The notes: generated by a model not told the origin, from the letters alone. 64,000 nt of DNA from Polyangiaceae bacterium (GCA_016719945.1 JADJYE010000014.1:1-64000), one strand, 5' to 3'; shown: positions 52,017 to 63,836, numbered from the stretch's first letter. Translations and numbers: made by a program.

Positions 52017-53146
52017 GGGAGCGAGCCGCCGATCTTCTTCACGCGTGCGTGGACCACGCCAGCGGCGTTCGAGCTCGCGCCCTCGAACGAATCGAACACC
52101 ACGAAGAACGGCGTCTCCCCGTCGGAGCCTGCGACGAGCCAGGTGAGCTCCCTCGGCGCGAGCGGGTCCACCGTGCGATCGAGCCACTTGCCGGTGAACG
52201 CGCTGACGACCCCGTCGCCACGCCACTCGAGCGCGGGATCTGTCAGCGCGGCGAAGTCGACGGCTTCGAAGCTGGCGAGCTGCGACTCCGGCGTGAGCTC
52301 CATCACCTCGGCGAGCGTCTCGCCGGCCGTAGCCTCGGCCTGCAGGTCCACCGCCTCCACCCCGCCCGGGCCGCCATCCCCGCCGTTCACGCTGATCTCC
52401 GCGCGTCGAAAGCACAGGTCCCAGTCGCTGCGCTCCGCGGCCTCGGCAGGCGTGAGGGAGAGGCGCTCCCCCGTCGCGAGCACGACGCACCCGCTCGGAT
52501 CCGCGTCGGTCGGCGATGAGCCGCCGGCGGTCCCGTCGAGGTCCAGCCACTCGGTCGTCTCCCCTGGGCCCGCAGCCTCCACGACGGCCGAGCGGACGCG
52601 GTACAGGGCGGGGACCGGTGCGCCGTCGACCTCGCCATAGAAGCCGAGCACCTGCACCTTGAACAGGGCGTCCCCGCGCCGGACCCCGATCACGTGGTAG
52701 CGGCTGTAGATCGTGTGGGCCGAGCCGTCGTAGGCGTACCAGCTGATGAACGCGCCGCCCGGCTTGTCCTCGACGAGGAACGGCACGTCCGCGGGCACGC
52801 GATCGGTGACCCAGGTCTCGGCGTCGAGCGGGAAAGCCTTGGAGGCGCCATCCCCCGACACGCCGCCATTGGTGAGCACGTCGAGCCCGTCGACCTTCAG
52901 CTCCCACGCGGCGGACGCGTCGACGATCGCCGGGCCGTCGAGGTCGACGAAGACCGGGCCCAGCGCCGTGTCGATCTCGATCGGAGCTCCGTCGTCGACG
53001 CCGCCTCCGCCAGCGCCCGACCCGCCGCCCCCCGCGCTGCTCGGGACCTCCTCACAGCCGGCGCCAGCGGCGCAGACGACGAGGAGCAGCGTCAGCGAGG
53101 ACAGGGACCCGCGGCGGGACGTAGAGGGCGAGGTTCGGTGCTTCAT
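52013..53146 (-). CDS. HmuY-like lipoprotein, two HmuY-type modules
   Basis: HmuY proteins are surface lipoproteins that bind haem and hand it to a TonB-dependent receptor. The 377-residue product has a lipobox (AAGAGC, Cys31), a Gly/Ser linker and two copies of the HmuY pattern: WELKVDGLDVLTNGGVSGDG with WYAYDGSAHTIYSRYHVIGVRRG, and SDWDLCFRRAEISVNGGDGGPGG. The two modules suggest internal duplication. It starts two bases after the receptor gene, matching the hmuR-hmuY order, so an operon is likely. Haem as ligand is inferred from the family. Confidence 0.8.
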   Translation of the reverse strand: MKHRTSPSTSRRGSLSSLTLLLVVCAAGAGCEEVPSSAGGGGSGAGGGGVDDGAPIEIDTALGPVFVDLDGPAIVDASAAWELKVDGLDVLTNGGVSGDGASKAFPLDAETWVTDRVPADVPFLVEDKPGGAFISWYAYDGSAHTIYSRYHVIGVRRGDALFKVQVLGFYGEVDGAPVPALYRVRSAVVEAAGPGETTEWLDLDGTAGGSSPTDADPSGCVVLATGERLSLTPAEAAERSDWDLCFRRAEISVNGGDGGPGGVEAVDLQAEATAGETLAEVMELTPESQLASFEAVDFAALTDPALEWRGDGVVSAFTGKWLDRTVDPLAPRELTWLVAGSDGETPFFVVFDSFEGASSNAAGVVHARVKKIGGSLP

Positions 53147-53148
53147 GG

Positions 53149-55188
53149 TCAGCTCTCCGGTGGCAAGTCGGCCTCGACGCCGACGTAGAACGTTCGCCCC
53201 TCGATGGGGCGCTGATCGCCAGGTCGCCCCGCGTCCTTCTGGACGCCGAGCAAGTTTAGCACCCCCGCGTACGCGCTCCCTCCAGGCCACGTCCGCTGGG
53301 AGACTCGCAGGTCGAGCGTCGAGAAGGCGGGCGCGCGCAGCGCGTCGTCGAGGTACGCGTCGAGCACCGTGCGCAGGCGAGCGTAGAGCGACAGTCCGAT
53401 CGGCGTGTCGACCGACGCGGAGACGAGCAGCGTATGCGGCGGCCGACCGGGCAACGGCCGCTGCTCCCCCTCGTCGCGCGTGAACAGGTACGAGTAGCCG
53501 GCCTCCACGCGGACCCACTCGCCGGCGCGCGCGCGGACGCCCGCCGACGCGCCCGAGGTCCGCGCCTCGCCGACGTTCGCGTATTGGTACGCGTCGACGC
53601 CGGCGACCCCGGAGGGCTGGTCGGCGAGCCGGAGATCGATGAGGTCGGTCACCCAGTTCGCGAAGCCGCTCGCCTTGAGCTCGAGCCGTCGCTCGACCCT
53701 CCACACGACGTCGGCCTGGAAGCCCCACGAAGACTCGGGCGACAGCTCGGGGTTGCCGAGGACTTTATAGCCGAAGGCGCTGTGATCGAAGGTGAAGCCG
53801 ACCTCCTTCGCCGACGGCGCGCGATACCCCCGACCGCCGCTCAGGCGCAGCGTCAGGGAAGCCGTCGGGTGGACCGCGACCGCGAGGCGCGGCGCGACCG
53901 CGGCGCCGTACCGCGCGCTGCCCTCGACGCGGGCCCCCCCGACGACCGACAGCTCATCCCAAGGATCGAAGCGGATCTGCGCGTAGGCCGCGCCACCCCC
54001 GAGCTGCGTCGGGGGCACCTCGACGAGCTCCGACGTCGAGATCTCTCCGCTCGCGAACACGCTGCGCGTGAGCGACTGGTGGAACGACTCGACCTCGCCG
54101 CGCCCCCCGACCAAGAACGACACCCACTGCCCTTGGAAGAACGAGCCGGTCGCCTCGAGCGCGTGCATGGTGTGGAAGCGCTCACGGACCTCGTCGAGCT
54201 CGGAGCCCTGGCGGTCGCGCGCCGTCTCGTTCCAGAACCATTGCTTCGACGCGCTCAGCGACAGGTCGTGCCCCTCGCCGAGGACGAGGCGCTCGCGCAG
54301 GCGGATCGACAGCCGATCGGTCCGCTCGGGCAGGTCGACCAGGAACGTCCCGAGGCCCGGCACCTCCTGGGCATCGAGGCCCATCGCTGCCTCGCGGCCG
54401 TAGCGGACGCGCAGGCCGACGTCGTGGCGGCCGATCGCCGCTCCGGCGCGCAGGCCCACGTCGACGCGATAGAGGTCGGGCAACGCGGTGTCGGGCGGCT
54501 CGAGGGAGACGCCCGTCGAGCCATAGAACGATGCCTCGGCCGCTGCCCACAGGCCGCCCGCGCGGTAGGCGAGCTCGCCGAGGCCCGCGCCTCCCCAGCG
54601 GTGCCGCCCCTCGCCAGACAGGCGCCCCGACCACCCCTCGCGCTCGGGCGGAGCGCTGATCACGTTGATGACCCCGCCCATCGCGCTCGAGCCGTACAGC
54701 GCGCTCGTGGGACCTGAGATCAGCTCGACCCGCGAGACCCCCGAGAGCGAGGTCTTCGACAGATCGATCGCGCCTCCGAAATCGCCCACGACCCGCTCAC
54801 CGTCCTCGAGCACGAGCACCCGACCGCGATCCAGTCCGCCCATCTGAGCCGCCGAGGGGCGCCCGAGCGCGCCGTAAGCCGAAGGGTTGACCTCCGCCCC
54901 GAGCTCGCCCGACACCGCTTCGCCGACGTTCGTGGCGCCGCGGCGCCGAGCCTCGGCGCGCGTCACGACGTCGACGCGCACGACGGCGCGGCTCCGGTTC
55001 TCGACTGCGCGCGTCCCCGTGACGACGACCTCGACCGCGTCCTCGCCGGCGGCTTCGTCCGGGGCGCTCGCAGCGCTTGGCTTGGCATCGTCCTCGGCGC
55101 GCGCGCGACTCGCGCCGAGGAGTGCCACGGAGATCCCGACGACGACGGAGAGCGCGCGCCTCAGAGACCAATTGAATATCAAATTCAT
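53149..55188 (-). CDS. TonB-dependent receptor, HmuR-like
   Basis: The 679-residue outer-membrane protein has a signal peptide (to ~31), a plug domain (~50-165; DAVEVVVTGTR box, ISGPTSALYGSSAMGGVINV) and a 22-strand-type barrel with NPELSPESSWGFQADV, as in haem/siderophore receptors. The C-terminal strand ends TFYVGVEADLPPES. TonB/ExbBD for energy are not next to it. It is paired with the HmuY-like gene and divergent (44 bases) from the peptidase gene. The start at 55188 lies in AT-rich sequence (ATGAATTTGATATTC), unusual in this GC-rich region. Confidence 0.9.
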   Translation of the reverse strand: MNLIFNWSLRRALSVVVGISVALLGASRARAEDDAKPSAASAPDEAAGEDAVEVVVTGTRAVENRSRAVVRVDVVTRAEARRRGATNVGEAVSGELGAEVNPSAYGALGRPSAAQMGGLDRGRVLVLEDGERVVGDFGGAIDLSKTSLSGVSRVELISGPTSALYGSSAMGGVINVISAPPEREGWSGRLSGEGRHRWGGAGLGELAYRAGGLWAAAEASFYGSTGVSLEPPDTALPDLYRVDVGLRAGAAIGRHDVGLRVRYGREAAMGLDAQEVPGLGTFLVDLPERTDRLSIRLRERLVLGEGHDLSLSASKQWFWNETARDRQGSELDEVRERFHTMHALEATGSFFQGQWVSFLVGGRGEVESFHQSLTRSVFASGEISTSELVEVPPTQLGGGAAYAQIRFDPWDELSVVGGARVEGSARYGAAVAPRLAVAVHPTASLTLRLSGGRGYRAPSAKEVGFTFDHSAFGYKVLGNPELSPESSWGFQADVVWRVERRLELKASGFANWVTDLIDLRLADQPSGVAGVDAYQYANVGEARTSGASAGVRARAGEWVRVEAGYSYLFTRDEGEQRPLPGRPPHTLLVSASVDTPIGLSLYARLRTVLDAYLDDALRAPAFSTLDLRVSQRTWPGGSAYAGVLNLLGVQKDAGRPGDQRPIEGRTFYVGVEADLPPES

Positions 55189-55232
55189 CTTCGCGACTCA
55201 ACCCCAAGCGACTCTCGTAGTAAGGTCGCCGC

Positions 55233-58049
55233 GTGTCGACGACCAAGACTGTCCTCGCGCTCACGCTCCTCTTCTCTGTTCCGACCCTGGCTTCGCTGGG
55301 TTGCCGAGAGCCCGATCACCCGACCGGGCCGATGCCAACGGGGACCGCCTCGACCACGGGCGCCGCCGTCGCGCCGCCGGCGAACCCCGAGCCTCACCTC
55401 GCCGACCTCCGGCAGCTCACCTTCGGAGGAGAGAACGCGGAGGCGTATTGGTCTTCCAAGGGCGACAAGCTCGTCTTCCAGGCCAAGGTCGGCGACATGG
55501 GCTGCGACCGCATCTTCACGATGCCCGCCTTCGGCGACAAGCCGACGCCGACCCAGGTCTCGAGCGGTAAGGGCGCCACCACGTGCTCGTACTTCATGCC
55601 GGGCGACGAGGAGGTCATCTTCGCCTCTACCCACCTCGGCGGTGACGCTTGCCCTCCGAAGCCCGACCACTCGAAGGGCTACGTCTGGGCGCTGTACGAC
55701 AGCTACGACATCTTCAAGACCAAGACCGACGGCAGCGGGCTGACGCGGCTCACCGACGTGAAGGGCTACGACGCGGAGGCGACCGTCTGCCACAAAGACG
55801 GCTCGATCGTGTTCACGTCGGTGCGCGACGGGGACATCGACCTCTACCGGATGGACGCCGACGGCAAGAACGTCAAGCGCCTCACGAGCTCGCCGGGGTA
55901 CGACGGCGGGGCCTTCTTCAACGAAGACTGCACCAAGCTCGTGTGGCGCGCTTCGCGACCGAAGGGCAAAGCGCTCGAGGAGTACAAGGCGCTGCTCGCC
56001 GAGGGCCTGGTGCGGCCGACGAAGCTCGAGCTCTATGTCGGCAACGCCGACGGGTCCGACGCGAAGCAGGTGACGTACCTCGACGCGGCGTCCTTCGCGC
56101 CGTTCTTCGCGCCGGGCTCGAAGAAGATCCTCTTCTCCTCGAACCACGGGGACCCGAAGGGCCGCGAGTTCGACATCTGGTCGATCAACGTCGACGGCTC
56201 GGGCCTCGAGCGCATCACCGCAGCGCCGGGCTTCGATGGCTTCCCGATGTTCTCGCCCGACGGCAAGCACCTCGCCTTCTCGTCGAACCGCGCGACCGAG
56301 AAGGGCAAGAGCGACACGAACGTGTTCGTGGCGCGCTGGGTCGACGCGCCGGAGGCCGCCGCCGCCAACAAGCTGACGACCAGCACCGACAGGGTCGTCG
56401 CGGACGCGCAGTGGCTCGCCGACGTCAGCCGCGAGGGCCGCGGCGTCGGCACCAAGGGCCTGGAAGAGGCCGGCGCGTTCATCGAGACGCGGCTCAAGAC
56501 GCTGGGCCTCGAGGGCACCGCCGGCGGCGGCTTTCGGCAGGCGTTCGAGGTGACAGTGTCCGTCTCCGGCGAGGCGAAGCTCGACGTCGGAGGCAAGGCG
56601 GCGGCCGACACCACGCCGCTGTCGTTCTCGAGCTCCGGGGCGGTGAAGGCGCCCCTCGTCCTCGCCGGCTACGGCATCGAGGGCGAAGGCTGGGACGACT
56701 ACAAGGGCGTCGACGTCAAAGACAAGATCGTCGTCGTGCGCCGCTTCGCGCCAGAGCAAGCGCCGTTCGACAAGCCCGCGCTGCGCCGCAAGCACGGAGA
56801 CCTCGAGCGCAAGGCGCGCCTCGCGCGCGAGCGCGGCGCCAAGGGGCTGATCGTGGTCGACTACCCTGCCCGGCCCAAGGGCGCGGTCGTCGGCTGGAAG
56901 ATGCCCGACGAGGCGAAGGCGCCGGCCGTCGCGCCGGCGAGCGACGCGCGGATCGTCGCCGTCACCGGCTCACGCGCTGCGCTGGGGCCGGTGGTCGATC
57001 GGCTCATCAAGGGTGAGGCGGTGGAGGGCGAGATCAGCGTCAAGCTGACGTCCGAGAAGAAGCCGGCGTTCAACGTGCTCGGCCGCATCCGCGCGAAGGC
57101 GGCGGCGCCGAAGAAGGGCACGATCGTCATCGGCGCGCACTACGACCACCTCGGCAGCGGCGGGCACGGCTCCCTCTCGCCGGACTCCAAGGAGGTGCAC
57201 CCGGGGGCGGACGACAACGCGTCGGGCGTCGCGGCGCTGCTCGAGATCGCGAAGGGCCTCGCGGCGGCGGACCTGAAGCTCGAGCGCGACGTGGTGATCG
57301 CGGCGTTCTCGGGCGAAGAGCGGGGCGTGCTCGGCTCGGCGTTCCTCACGAAGAACGCGCCCGCGGGGCTCGCGCCGGCCGATATCGCGGCGATGATCAA
57401 CCTCGACATGGTCGGGCGGGTGAAGGACAACCGGCTCGAGGTGGTCGGCCACGACACCGCCAAGGAGCTCGGGGACCTCGTCCAGGCGGCGTGCGACGGC
57501 TCGAAGCTGGGCTGCGTGCTCGGCAAGGGCGGTGGCTTCGGGCCGAGCGACCACGCCTCGTTCTATGGCGCGGGCGTGCCGGTGCTGTTCCTCTTCTCGG
57601 GCACCCACGCCGACTACCACAAGCCCTCGGATACCTACGACAAGCTCAACGGCGGAGGCATCGCCCAGAGCGCGCTGTTGGTGCAAGACCTCACGCGGCG
57701 CCTTGCGCAGCGCGAAGGCGCGCTGACGTACGTCACCGTCGCCGAGGCCCCTGTGAAGGGCGATCAGCGCTCGTTCGGCGCCTCCCTCGGCACGATCCCC
57801 GACTACGCGGCGTCGGGCGAGGGCAAGGGCGTGGTGCTCGCGGGCGTGCGCCCCGACGGCGGCGCCGACAAGGCGGGGATGAAGCGCGGCGATCGCGTGG
57901 TGCGGCTCGGGAGCTACGAGGTCTCGAGCGTCGAGGACCTGATGTTCGTCCTCGGCGAGGTGAAGCCCGGCACCAAGGTGAAGGCGAAGCTGGTGAGGGA
58001 CGGCAAGACGATCGAGCTGCCGGTGACCTTCCAGCCCGGCAAGCACTAG
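55233..58049 (+). CDS. TolB-propeller-PA-M28 peptidase-PDZ lipoprotein
   Basis: The 938-residue protein has a signal peptide with LGC (Cys24), TolB-like WD-type propeller repeats (~55-385; pattern FSPDGKHLAFSSN, DIWSINVDGSGLERIT), a PA-type insert (~440-580) within the peptidase, and an M28 zinc aminopeptidase core with GAHYDHLG, HPGADDNASG, SGEERG, NLDMVGR and DYHKPSDT, which carry the five metal ligands. A C-terminal PDZ domain (~850-930) completes it. The order propeller-M28-PDZ is unusual. Likely a periplasmic or surface aminopeptidase. GTG start at 55233. Confidence 0.92.
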   Translation: MSTTKTVLALTLLFSVPTLASLGCREPDHPTGPMPTGTASTTGAAVAPPANPEPHLADLRQLTFGGENAEAYWSSKGDKLVFQAKVGDMGCDRIFTMPAFGDKPTPTQVSSGKGATTCSYFMPGDEEVIFASTHLGGDACPPKPDHSKGYVWALYDSYDIFKTKTDGSGLTRLTDVKGYDAEATVCHKDGSIVFTSVRDGDIDLYRMDADGKNVKRLTSSPGYDGGAFFNEDCTKLVWRASRPKGKALEEYKALLAEGLVRPTKLELYVGNADGSDAKQVTYLDAASFAPFFAPGSKKILFSSNHGDPKGREFDIWSINVDGSGLERITAAPGFDGFPMFSPDGKHLAFSSNRATEKGKSDTNVFVARWVDAPEAAAANKLTTSTDRVVADAQWLADVSREGRGVGTKGLEEAGAFIETRLKTLGLEGTAGGGFRQAFEVTVSVSGEAKLDVGGKAAADTTPLSFSSSGAVKAPLVLAGYGIEGEGWDDYKGVDVKDKIVVVRRFAPEQAPFDKPALRRKHGDLERKARLARERGAKGLIVVDYPARPKGAVVGWKMPDEAKAPAVAPASDARIVAVTGSRAALGPVVDRLIKGEAVEGEISVKLTSEKKPAFNVLGRIRAKAAAPKKGTIVIGAHYDHLGSGGHGSLSPDSKEVHPGADDNASGVAALLEIAKGLAAADLKLERDVVIAAFSGEERGVLGSAFLTKNAPAGLAPADIAAMINLDMVGRVKDNRLEVVGHDTAKELGDLVQAACDGSKLGCVLGKGGGFGPSDHASFYGAGVPVLFLFSGTHADYHKPSDTYDKLNGGGIAQSALLVQDLTRRLAQREGALTYVTVAEAPVKGDQRSFGASLGTIPDYAASGEGKGVVLAGVRPDGGADKAGMKRGDRVVRLGSYEVSSVEDLMFVLGEVKPGTKVKAKLVRDGKTIELPVTFQPGKH

Positions 58050-58067
58050 CGCCCGCGGGCGCCGCGC

Positions 58068-58604
58068 TCAGGGCCTCGTCGGCACCAGCTCGCAGCGGCC
58101 CTGGTGACAGCGCGCGGGGCCCGGCGGGGTGCAGTCGCGCGGCGGACAAGGGTGCTGCTTGGCGCCCGCAGCGTAGGCCTTGCAGTGGGCGTCGGCCTTC
58201 GCGACCCAGGCCTTCGCGCCTGCGACCGAGTCGCAGCCGTCACAGCAGAAGAGCGTCTGCGAGACGCCGCGCTGGGTCACCGCGCAGTCGGTGTCCTTCG
58301 AACAGCGGGTGTCCCGCGGGGCGAAGCGAGGCTCGACGGAGAGCGGTCGCTCGGGCTCCGCGACGGGCGCCGAGGTCGCAGGGCCGGGCGAGGTCGCAGA
58401 CGACGGCGAGGTCGTCGCCGGTGCCGTCGTCGCCGTCGCGGCGCCTGGCGGGTCGCTCGCCGCCGTGGAGGTGGGCGCGGCCTCGGTCGGCGGCGTCGCG
58501 TCGGGTGGCGTGCCGCAGGCGAGAACGCCTGCGAGTCCGGCCCAACCAAGGACCCGCTCCGCCCCGACGGAGTGACGCGCAGCGAGAGGAGAGAGAGGGC
58601 TCAC
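58068..58604 (-). CDS. Cys-rich lipoprotein, hypothetical
   Basis: From the GTG at 58604 the protein has 178 residues: signal peptide with lipobox LAC (Cys28), a Thr/Ala/Pro-rich linker, and a C-terminal domain with about ten Cys (DTRCSKDTDCAVTQRG, FCCDGCDSV, HCKAYAAG), most likely disulfide-bonded. No family recognised; spacing CxxxxxC resembles small Cys-rich secreted domains. Longer starts up to 58706 exist but lose the signal-peptide pattern. Confidence 0.65.
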   Translation of the reverse strand: MSPLSPLAARHSVGAERVLGWAGLAGVLACGTPPDATPPTEAAPTSTAASDPPGAATATTAPATTSPSSATSPGPATSAPVAEPERPLSVEPRFAPRDTRCSKDTDCAVTQRGVSQTLFCCDGCDSVAGAKAWVAKADAHCKAYAAGAKQHPCPPRDCTPPGPARCHQGRCELVPTRP

Positions 58605-58769
58605 GGAACGACAACGTACCGTCGAAGCGACGGCACCACCAAGGTCGGCGCCGCATGGAGTCATTCGCGCGCGTCCGGCGGCTTGGGAGCCCAAACCTTC
58701 CCTCAAACCTGCTCAAGGATCTTCTCTGAGGATCTTGCCTCGGCCCACGGTCGGTGCCACGGACACGTC

Positions 58770-61652
58770 GTGCGAACCCGCCTCTTCGCGACCGTCCCCG
58801 CTCTGCTCGCTGGCCTCGCAACGGCCCTCACCCCCACGCTGGCCCACGCCGTTCGCCACCCCGACGCGCTCGGCAGTCGCCCGACCGTCGAGCACCACGA
58901 CGGTGGGTCGGGCGTCGTGCGCGGCGCTCCTCGCTGGGACTCTCCCCCCCAGGCGCTGCGGCGCGAGCTTTCGCTGCTGCGCGCCGAGCTGGGCGCCGGC
59001 TGGCGCGCGAGCTTCGACGAAGCCACCGGCGTGCCGTCGCGGCTGTACGGGCCTGGCCTCGAGGCGCCGGGCAGCGTGGCGAACGGCGACATGGCCGTCG
59101 CGGTCGCCAAGGGCGTCCTTTCGCGACACGTCGCTCTGCTCGCGCCCGGGTGCTCGGCCTCCGACTTCGAGCTCGTCTCGAACGATCTCGACGCAGGCAT
59201 GCGGACGCTCGGCTTCGTACAGAAGAGCGGCGACCTGCGCGTCCTCGGCGGGCAGATCAGCTTCCGCTTCAAGAACGACCGCCTGTTCATGATCGGCTCG
59301 GAGACGTTGCCGAGCGCGCCTGGGCTGACGCTGCCCTCCGGCGTCGACCTCGCCGCCGTCGAGAAGCAGGCGACTGCGTGGGTCGCCAGTGACTTCGGCC
59401 TCAGCGCGGCCGACCCCGCGGGCGAGCCCGTCGTGCTGCCGCACCGCGACGCGTCGGGCGCCCTCAGCTTCGCCGTCGCCATCCCCGTCGACGTGACGCC
59501 GCTGACGGTGACGGCGAAGTTCCGCGTCTACGTCGACGCGACGACGCTGCGCCCGATCGTGCGCGAGCAGCTCTACAAGTTCGCCGGCGCGGGCGTCTCG
59601 CTCCGCGTCCCCGAGCGCTCACCGACCTTCGGAGAGCGCTTCGACGCCCCCGCCCCGCTCACCAACTTCTCGATCGCGGGCGTGGCCGGCCAGACCGACG
59701 CGGCCGGCGTCGTGGCTTGGGAGGGCGTCGACCCGGTGACGGTCGACCTGCTCCTTCAAGGGCCGCGCGCGCGCGTCTGGAACGACGGTGGGCCCGAGGC
59801 GCTGCTCTCGACGACCCTGACCGACGCCCTGCCCCACGTGTTCGACTTCAGCGCGGACGTCGAGCTCGACGCCGAGGTCACCACCTACACACACGCCGGC
59901 AGGGTCCGCGAGTACGCCCGCACCTTCGCGCCCGTCCTCGGCTTTTTGAACCAGCAGGTGCAGGCGACCGTCAACATCGACGAGTACTGCAACGCCTTCT
60001 CCGACGGGACGTCGATCAACTTCTACATCAGCGGCCAGGGCTGCCAGAACACGGGGCGAATCGCGGACGTCATCTACCACGAGTACGGCCACTCCCTGCA
60101 CAACCACGCCATCATCGAGGGGGTCGGCGCGTTCGACGGCGCGCTGTCCGAGGGCCAGGCCGACTACCTCGCCGCGACCATCACCGGAGACCCAGGCACC
60201 GCGCGCGGTTTCTTCTTCGACGACGAGCCGCTGCGCGACATCGACCCCGCGAACGGCGAGAACCTGTGGCCCGACGACCTCATCGGCGAGGTGCACCACG
60301 ACGGCCTGATCATCGGGCAGACGCTGTGGGATCTGCGTCAGAACCTGGTCGACAAGCTGGGCGACGCCGAGGGCGTGCTGAAGGCGAACGAGCTCTACTA
60401 CCAAGCGCTGCGCCGCGCGGTCGACATCCCCTCGATGTACCTCGAGGCGCTCGCCGCCAACGACGACGACGGGGACATCACCAACGGCACGCCCAACGTG
60501 TGCGAGATCAACGAGGCGTTCGGCCGCCACGGGCTGCGTCCGGTCTCGGCGATCTCCTCCGGTCTCGGGGTCCTTCCGCCTGCGCAGGACGGCTACGACG
60601 TCAGCGTCGAGCTGATCGGCCTGTTCGAGGCGTGCGAGGGCGAGGCGATCCTCGGCGGCACGCTCTCGTGGCGCGATCGCGACAATCCCAGCTCGTCGGG
60701 AGACGTCGAGCTCGATCTGTCCGGCAACGTGCTGTCGGGCACCATCCCCTCGCAGCCCGAAGACTCCGTCATCAAGTATTCGGTCGCGGTGCAGCTCGAC
60801 GGGCGCACGGTGACGATGCCCGACAACGAGGCCGATCCCGAGTACGAGCTGTTCGTCGGCAGCGTGACGCCCCTGTATTGCACCGACTTCGAGAGCGATC
60901 CCATGGCGGACGGGTGGACCCACGAGCTGCTCGACGGCACCGACGAAGAAGGCGCCGACGACTGGATGTGGGGTGAGGCCAACGGCACCGCGGCGAACGG
61001 CGACCCGACCGAGGCCTTCTCGGGAGACAAGGTCTTCGGCAACGACCTCGCCCTCGAGAACAACTACAACGGCCTGTACAAGCCGGACGTCACGAACGTC
61101 GCGCGCACGCCGGTCATCGACCTCAAGGGCCACAAGAAGGTCCACCTGCAATACCGGCGCTGGCTCAACGTCGAGGACGCCTTCTTCGACCAGGCGAGCA
61201 TCTCGGCCAACGACATGCAGGTCTGGCAGAACCTGAACTCCAACGACGGCACCTCGAGCAACACCCAGCACCGCGACAAAGAGTGGCGCTTCCAGGACGT
61301 CGACCTCAGCGGGATCGCCCAGAGCAGCGACACGATGCAGGTCAGCTTCCGCATCCAGAGCGACCAAGGCCTGCAGTTTGGCGGCTGGACGATCGATGAC
61401 GTGTGCATCGTCGCCCTCGACGAGGCGGCGCCTCCGCCGTGCGGCGAAGGGGGCGGCGGCGAAGGGGGCTGCGGTCAAGGCGGAGGCGGCGGCGAGGGCG
61501 GCGGCGAGGGCGGCGAGGGTGGCGTCTCCATCAACCCGACGAAGGACGACGGCTGCGATTGCACCGTCCAGCCCCAGCGCCGCGGCGGCCCCGGGTGGCT
61601 CGCGCTCGGGCTGATGGGCGTCGGTCTGGCGCTCCGCCGACGTCGTCGCTGA
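58770..61652 (+). CDS. M36-like (fungalysin-type) metallopeptidase with MYXO-CTERM
   Basis: From GTG 58770 the protein has 960 residues. A signal peptide and an FTP/propeptide-like region (~30-290) precede an M36/M4-type catalytic domain with zinc ligands H437 and H441 in HEYGH and E461 in LSEGQADYLAA. C-terminal beta domains follow (jelly-roll-like ~690-850), then a Gly/Glu-rich stretch and a MYXO-CTERM signal: Cys929 and Cys931 (DGCDC), a hydrophobic helix and RRRRR. In myxobacteria this signal directs sorting to the outer-membrane surface. Probably a surface-displayed protease. The 58104 upstream frame is shadow. Confidence 0.92.
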   Translation: MRTRLFATVPALLAGLATALTPTLAHAVRHPDALGSRPTVEHHDGGSGVVRGAPRWDSPPQALRRELSLLRAELGAGWRASFDEATGVPSRLYGPGLEAPGSVANGDMAVAVAKGVLSRHVALLAPGCSASDFELVSNDLDAGMRTLGFVQKSGDLRVLGGQISFRFKNDRLFMIGSETLPSAPGLTLPSGVDLAAVEKQATAWVASDFGLSAADPAGEPVVLPHRDASGALSFAVAIPVDVTPLTVTAKFRVYVDATTLRPIVREQLYKFAGAGVSLRVPERSPTFGERFDAPAPLTNFSIAGVAGQTDAAGVVAWEGVDPVTVDLLLQGPRARVWNDGGPEALLSTTLTDALPHVFDFSADVELDAEVTTYTHAGRVREYARTFAPVLGFLNQQVQATVNIDEYCNAFSDGTSINFYISGQGCQNTGRIADVIYHEYGHSLHNHAIIEGVGAFDGALSEGQADYLAATITGDPGTARGFFFDDEPLRDIDPANGENLWPDDLIGEVHHDGLIIGQTLWDLRQNLVDKLGDAEGVLKANELYYQALRRAVDIPSMYLEALAANDDDGDITNGTPNVCEINEAFGRHGLRPVSAISSGLGVLPPAQDGYDVSVELIGLFEACEGEAILGGTLSWRDRDNPSSSGDVELDLSGNVLSGTIPSQPEDSVIKYSVAVQLDGRTVTMPDNEADPEYELFVGSVTPLYCTDFESDPMADGWTHELLDGTDEEGADDWMWGEANGTAANGDPTEAFSGDKVFGNDLALENNYNGLYKPDVTNVARTPVIDLKGHKKVHLQYRRWLNVEDAFFDQASISANDMQVWQNLNSNDGTSSNTQHRDKEWRFQDVDLSGIAQSSDTMQVSFRIQSDQGLQFGGWTIDDVCIVALDEAAPPPCGEGGGGEGGCGQGGGGGEGGGEGGEGGVSINPTKDDGCDCTVQPQRRGGPGWLALGLMGVGLALRRRRR

Positions 61653-61661
61653 CCGCCCGGC

Positions 61662-63404
<1,743 letters not shown>

Positions 63405-63533
63405 GAGGGAGGCCGCCCCGAGGACGGAAGGTGACAGGGTGCCTCAGCCGCGCGGCGCGCGCATCATTCTCTCCGCGCTCCGAGCCGGCGCGCGTTGCCC
63501 TCGCGCGTCGCCCCGCTCAGGCCAGCTGCCGGC

Positions 63534-63836
63534 TCACTTCGCGGGGAGCTTGCTGAGCGGCTTCTTCGGGTGCGACGAGGGGACCTTCATCTCCTGAGGC
63601 CCGCCGGTCCCGGTGAGCTGACGGATCGGGACGCCGTTGTCCTCCCACGCGACCTCCATCTGGCCGGGGGTGCCCGCGGGCGCCGCAGCGGGGGTGAGGG
63701 AGATCGGGCCGTAGTCGTCCTCGTCTTCGTCCGCCGAGGGAGAGACCGCCCCGGCGGCGCCACCGCGCGCCAGCGACGAGCAGCCAGTCGAAAAGGCGGC
63801 GAGCGCGGCGACGGCGAGGAGGACGTTCAGCTTCAT
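63534..63836 (-). CDS. small lipoprotein, hypothetical
   Basis: From the ATG at 63836 the protein has 100 residues with signal peptide MKLNVLLAVAALAAFSTGC (lipobox Cys19), then an Ala/Glu/Asp-rich part and a short C-terminal domain. An upstream ATG at 63863 is in frame but lengthens the signal peptide unusually. No family recognised. Confidence 0.7.
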   Translation of the reverse strand: MKLNVLLAVAALAAFSTGCSSLARGGAAGAVSPSADEDEDDYGPISLTPAAAPAGTPGQMEVAWEDNGVPIRQLTGTGGPQEMKVPSSHPKKPLSKLPAK

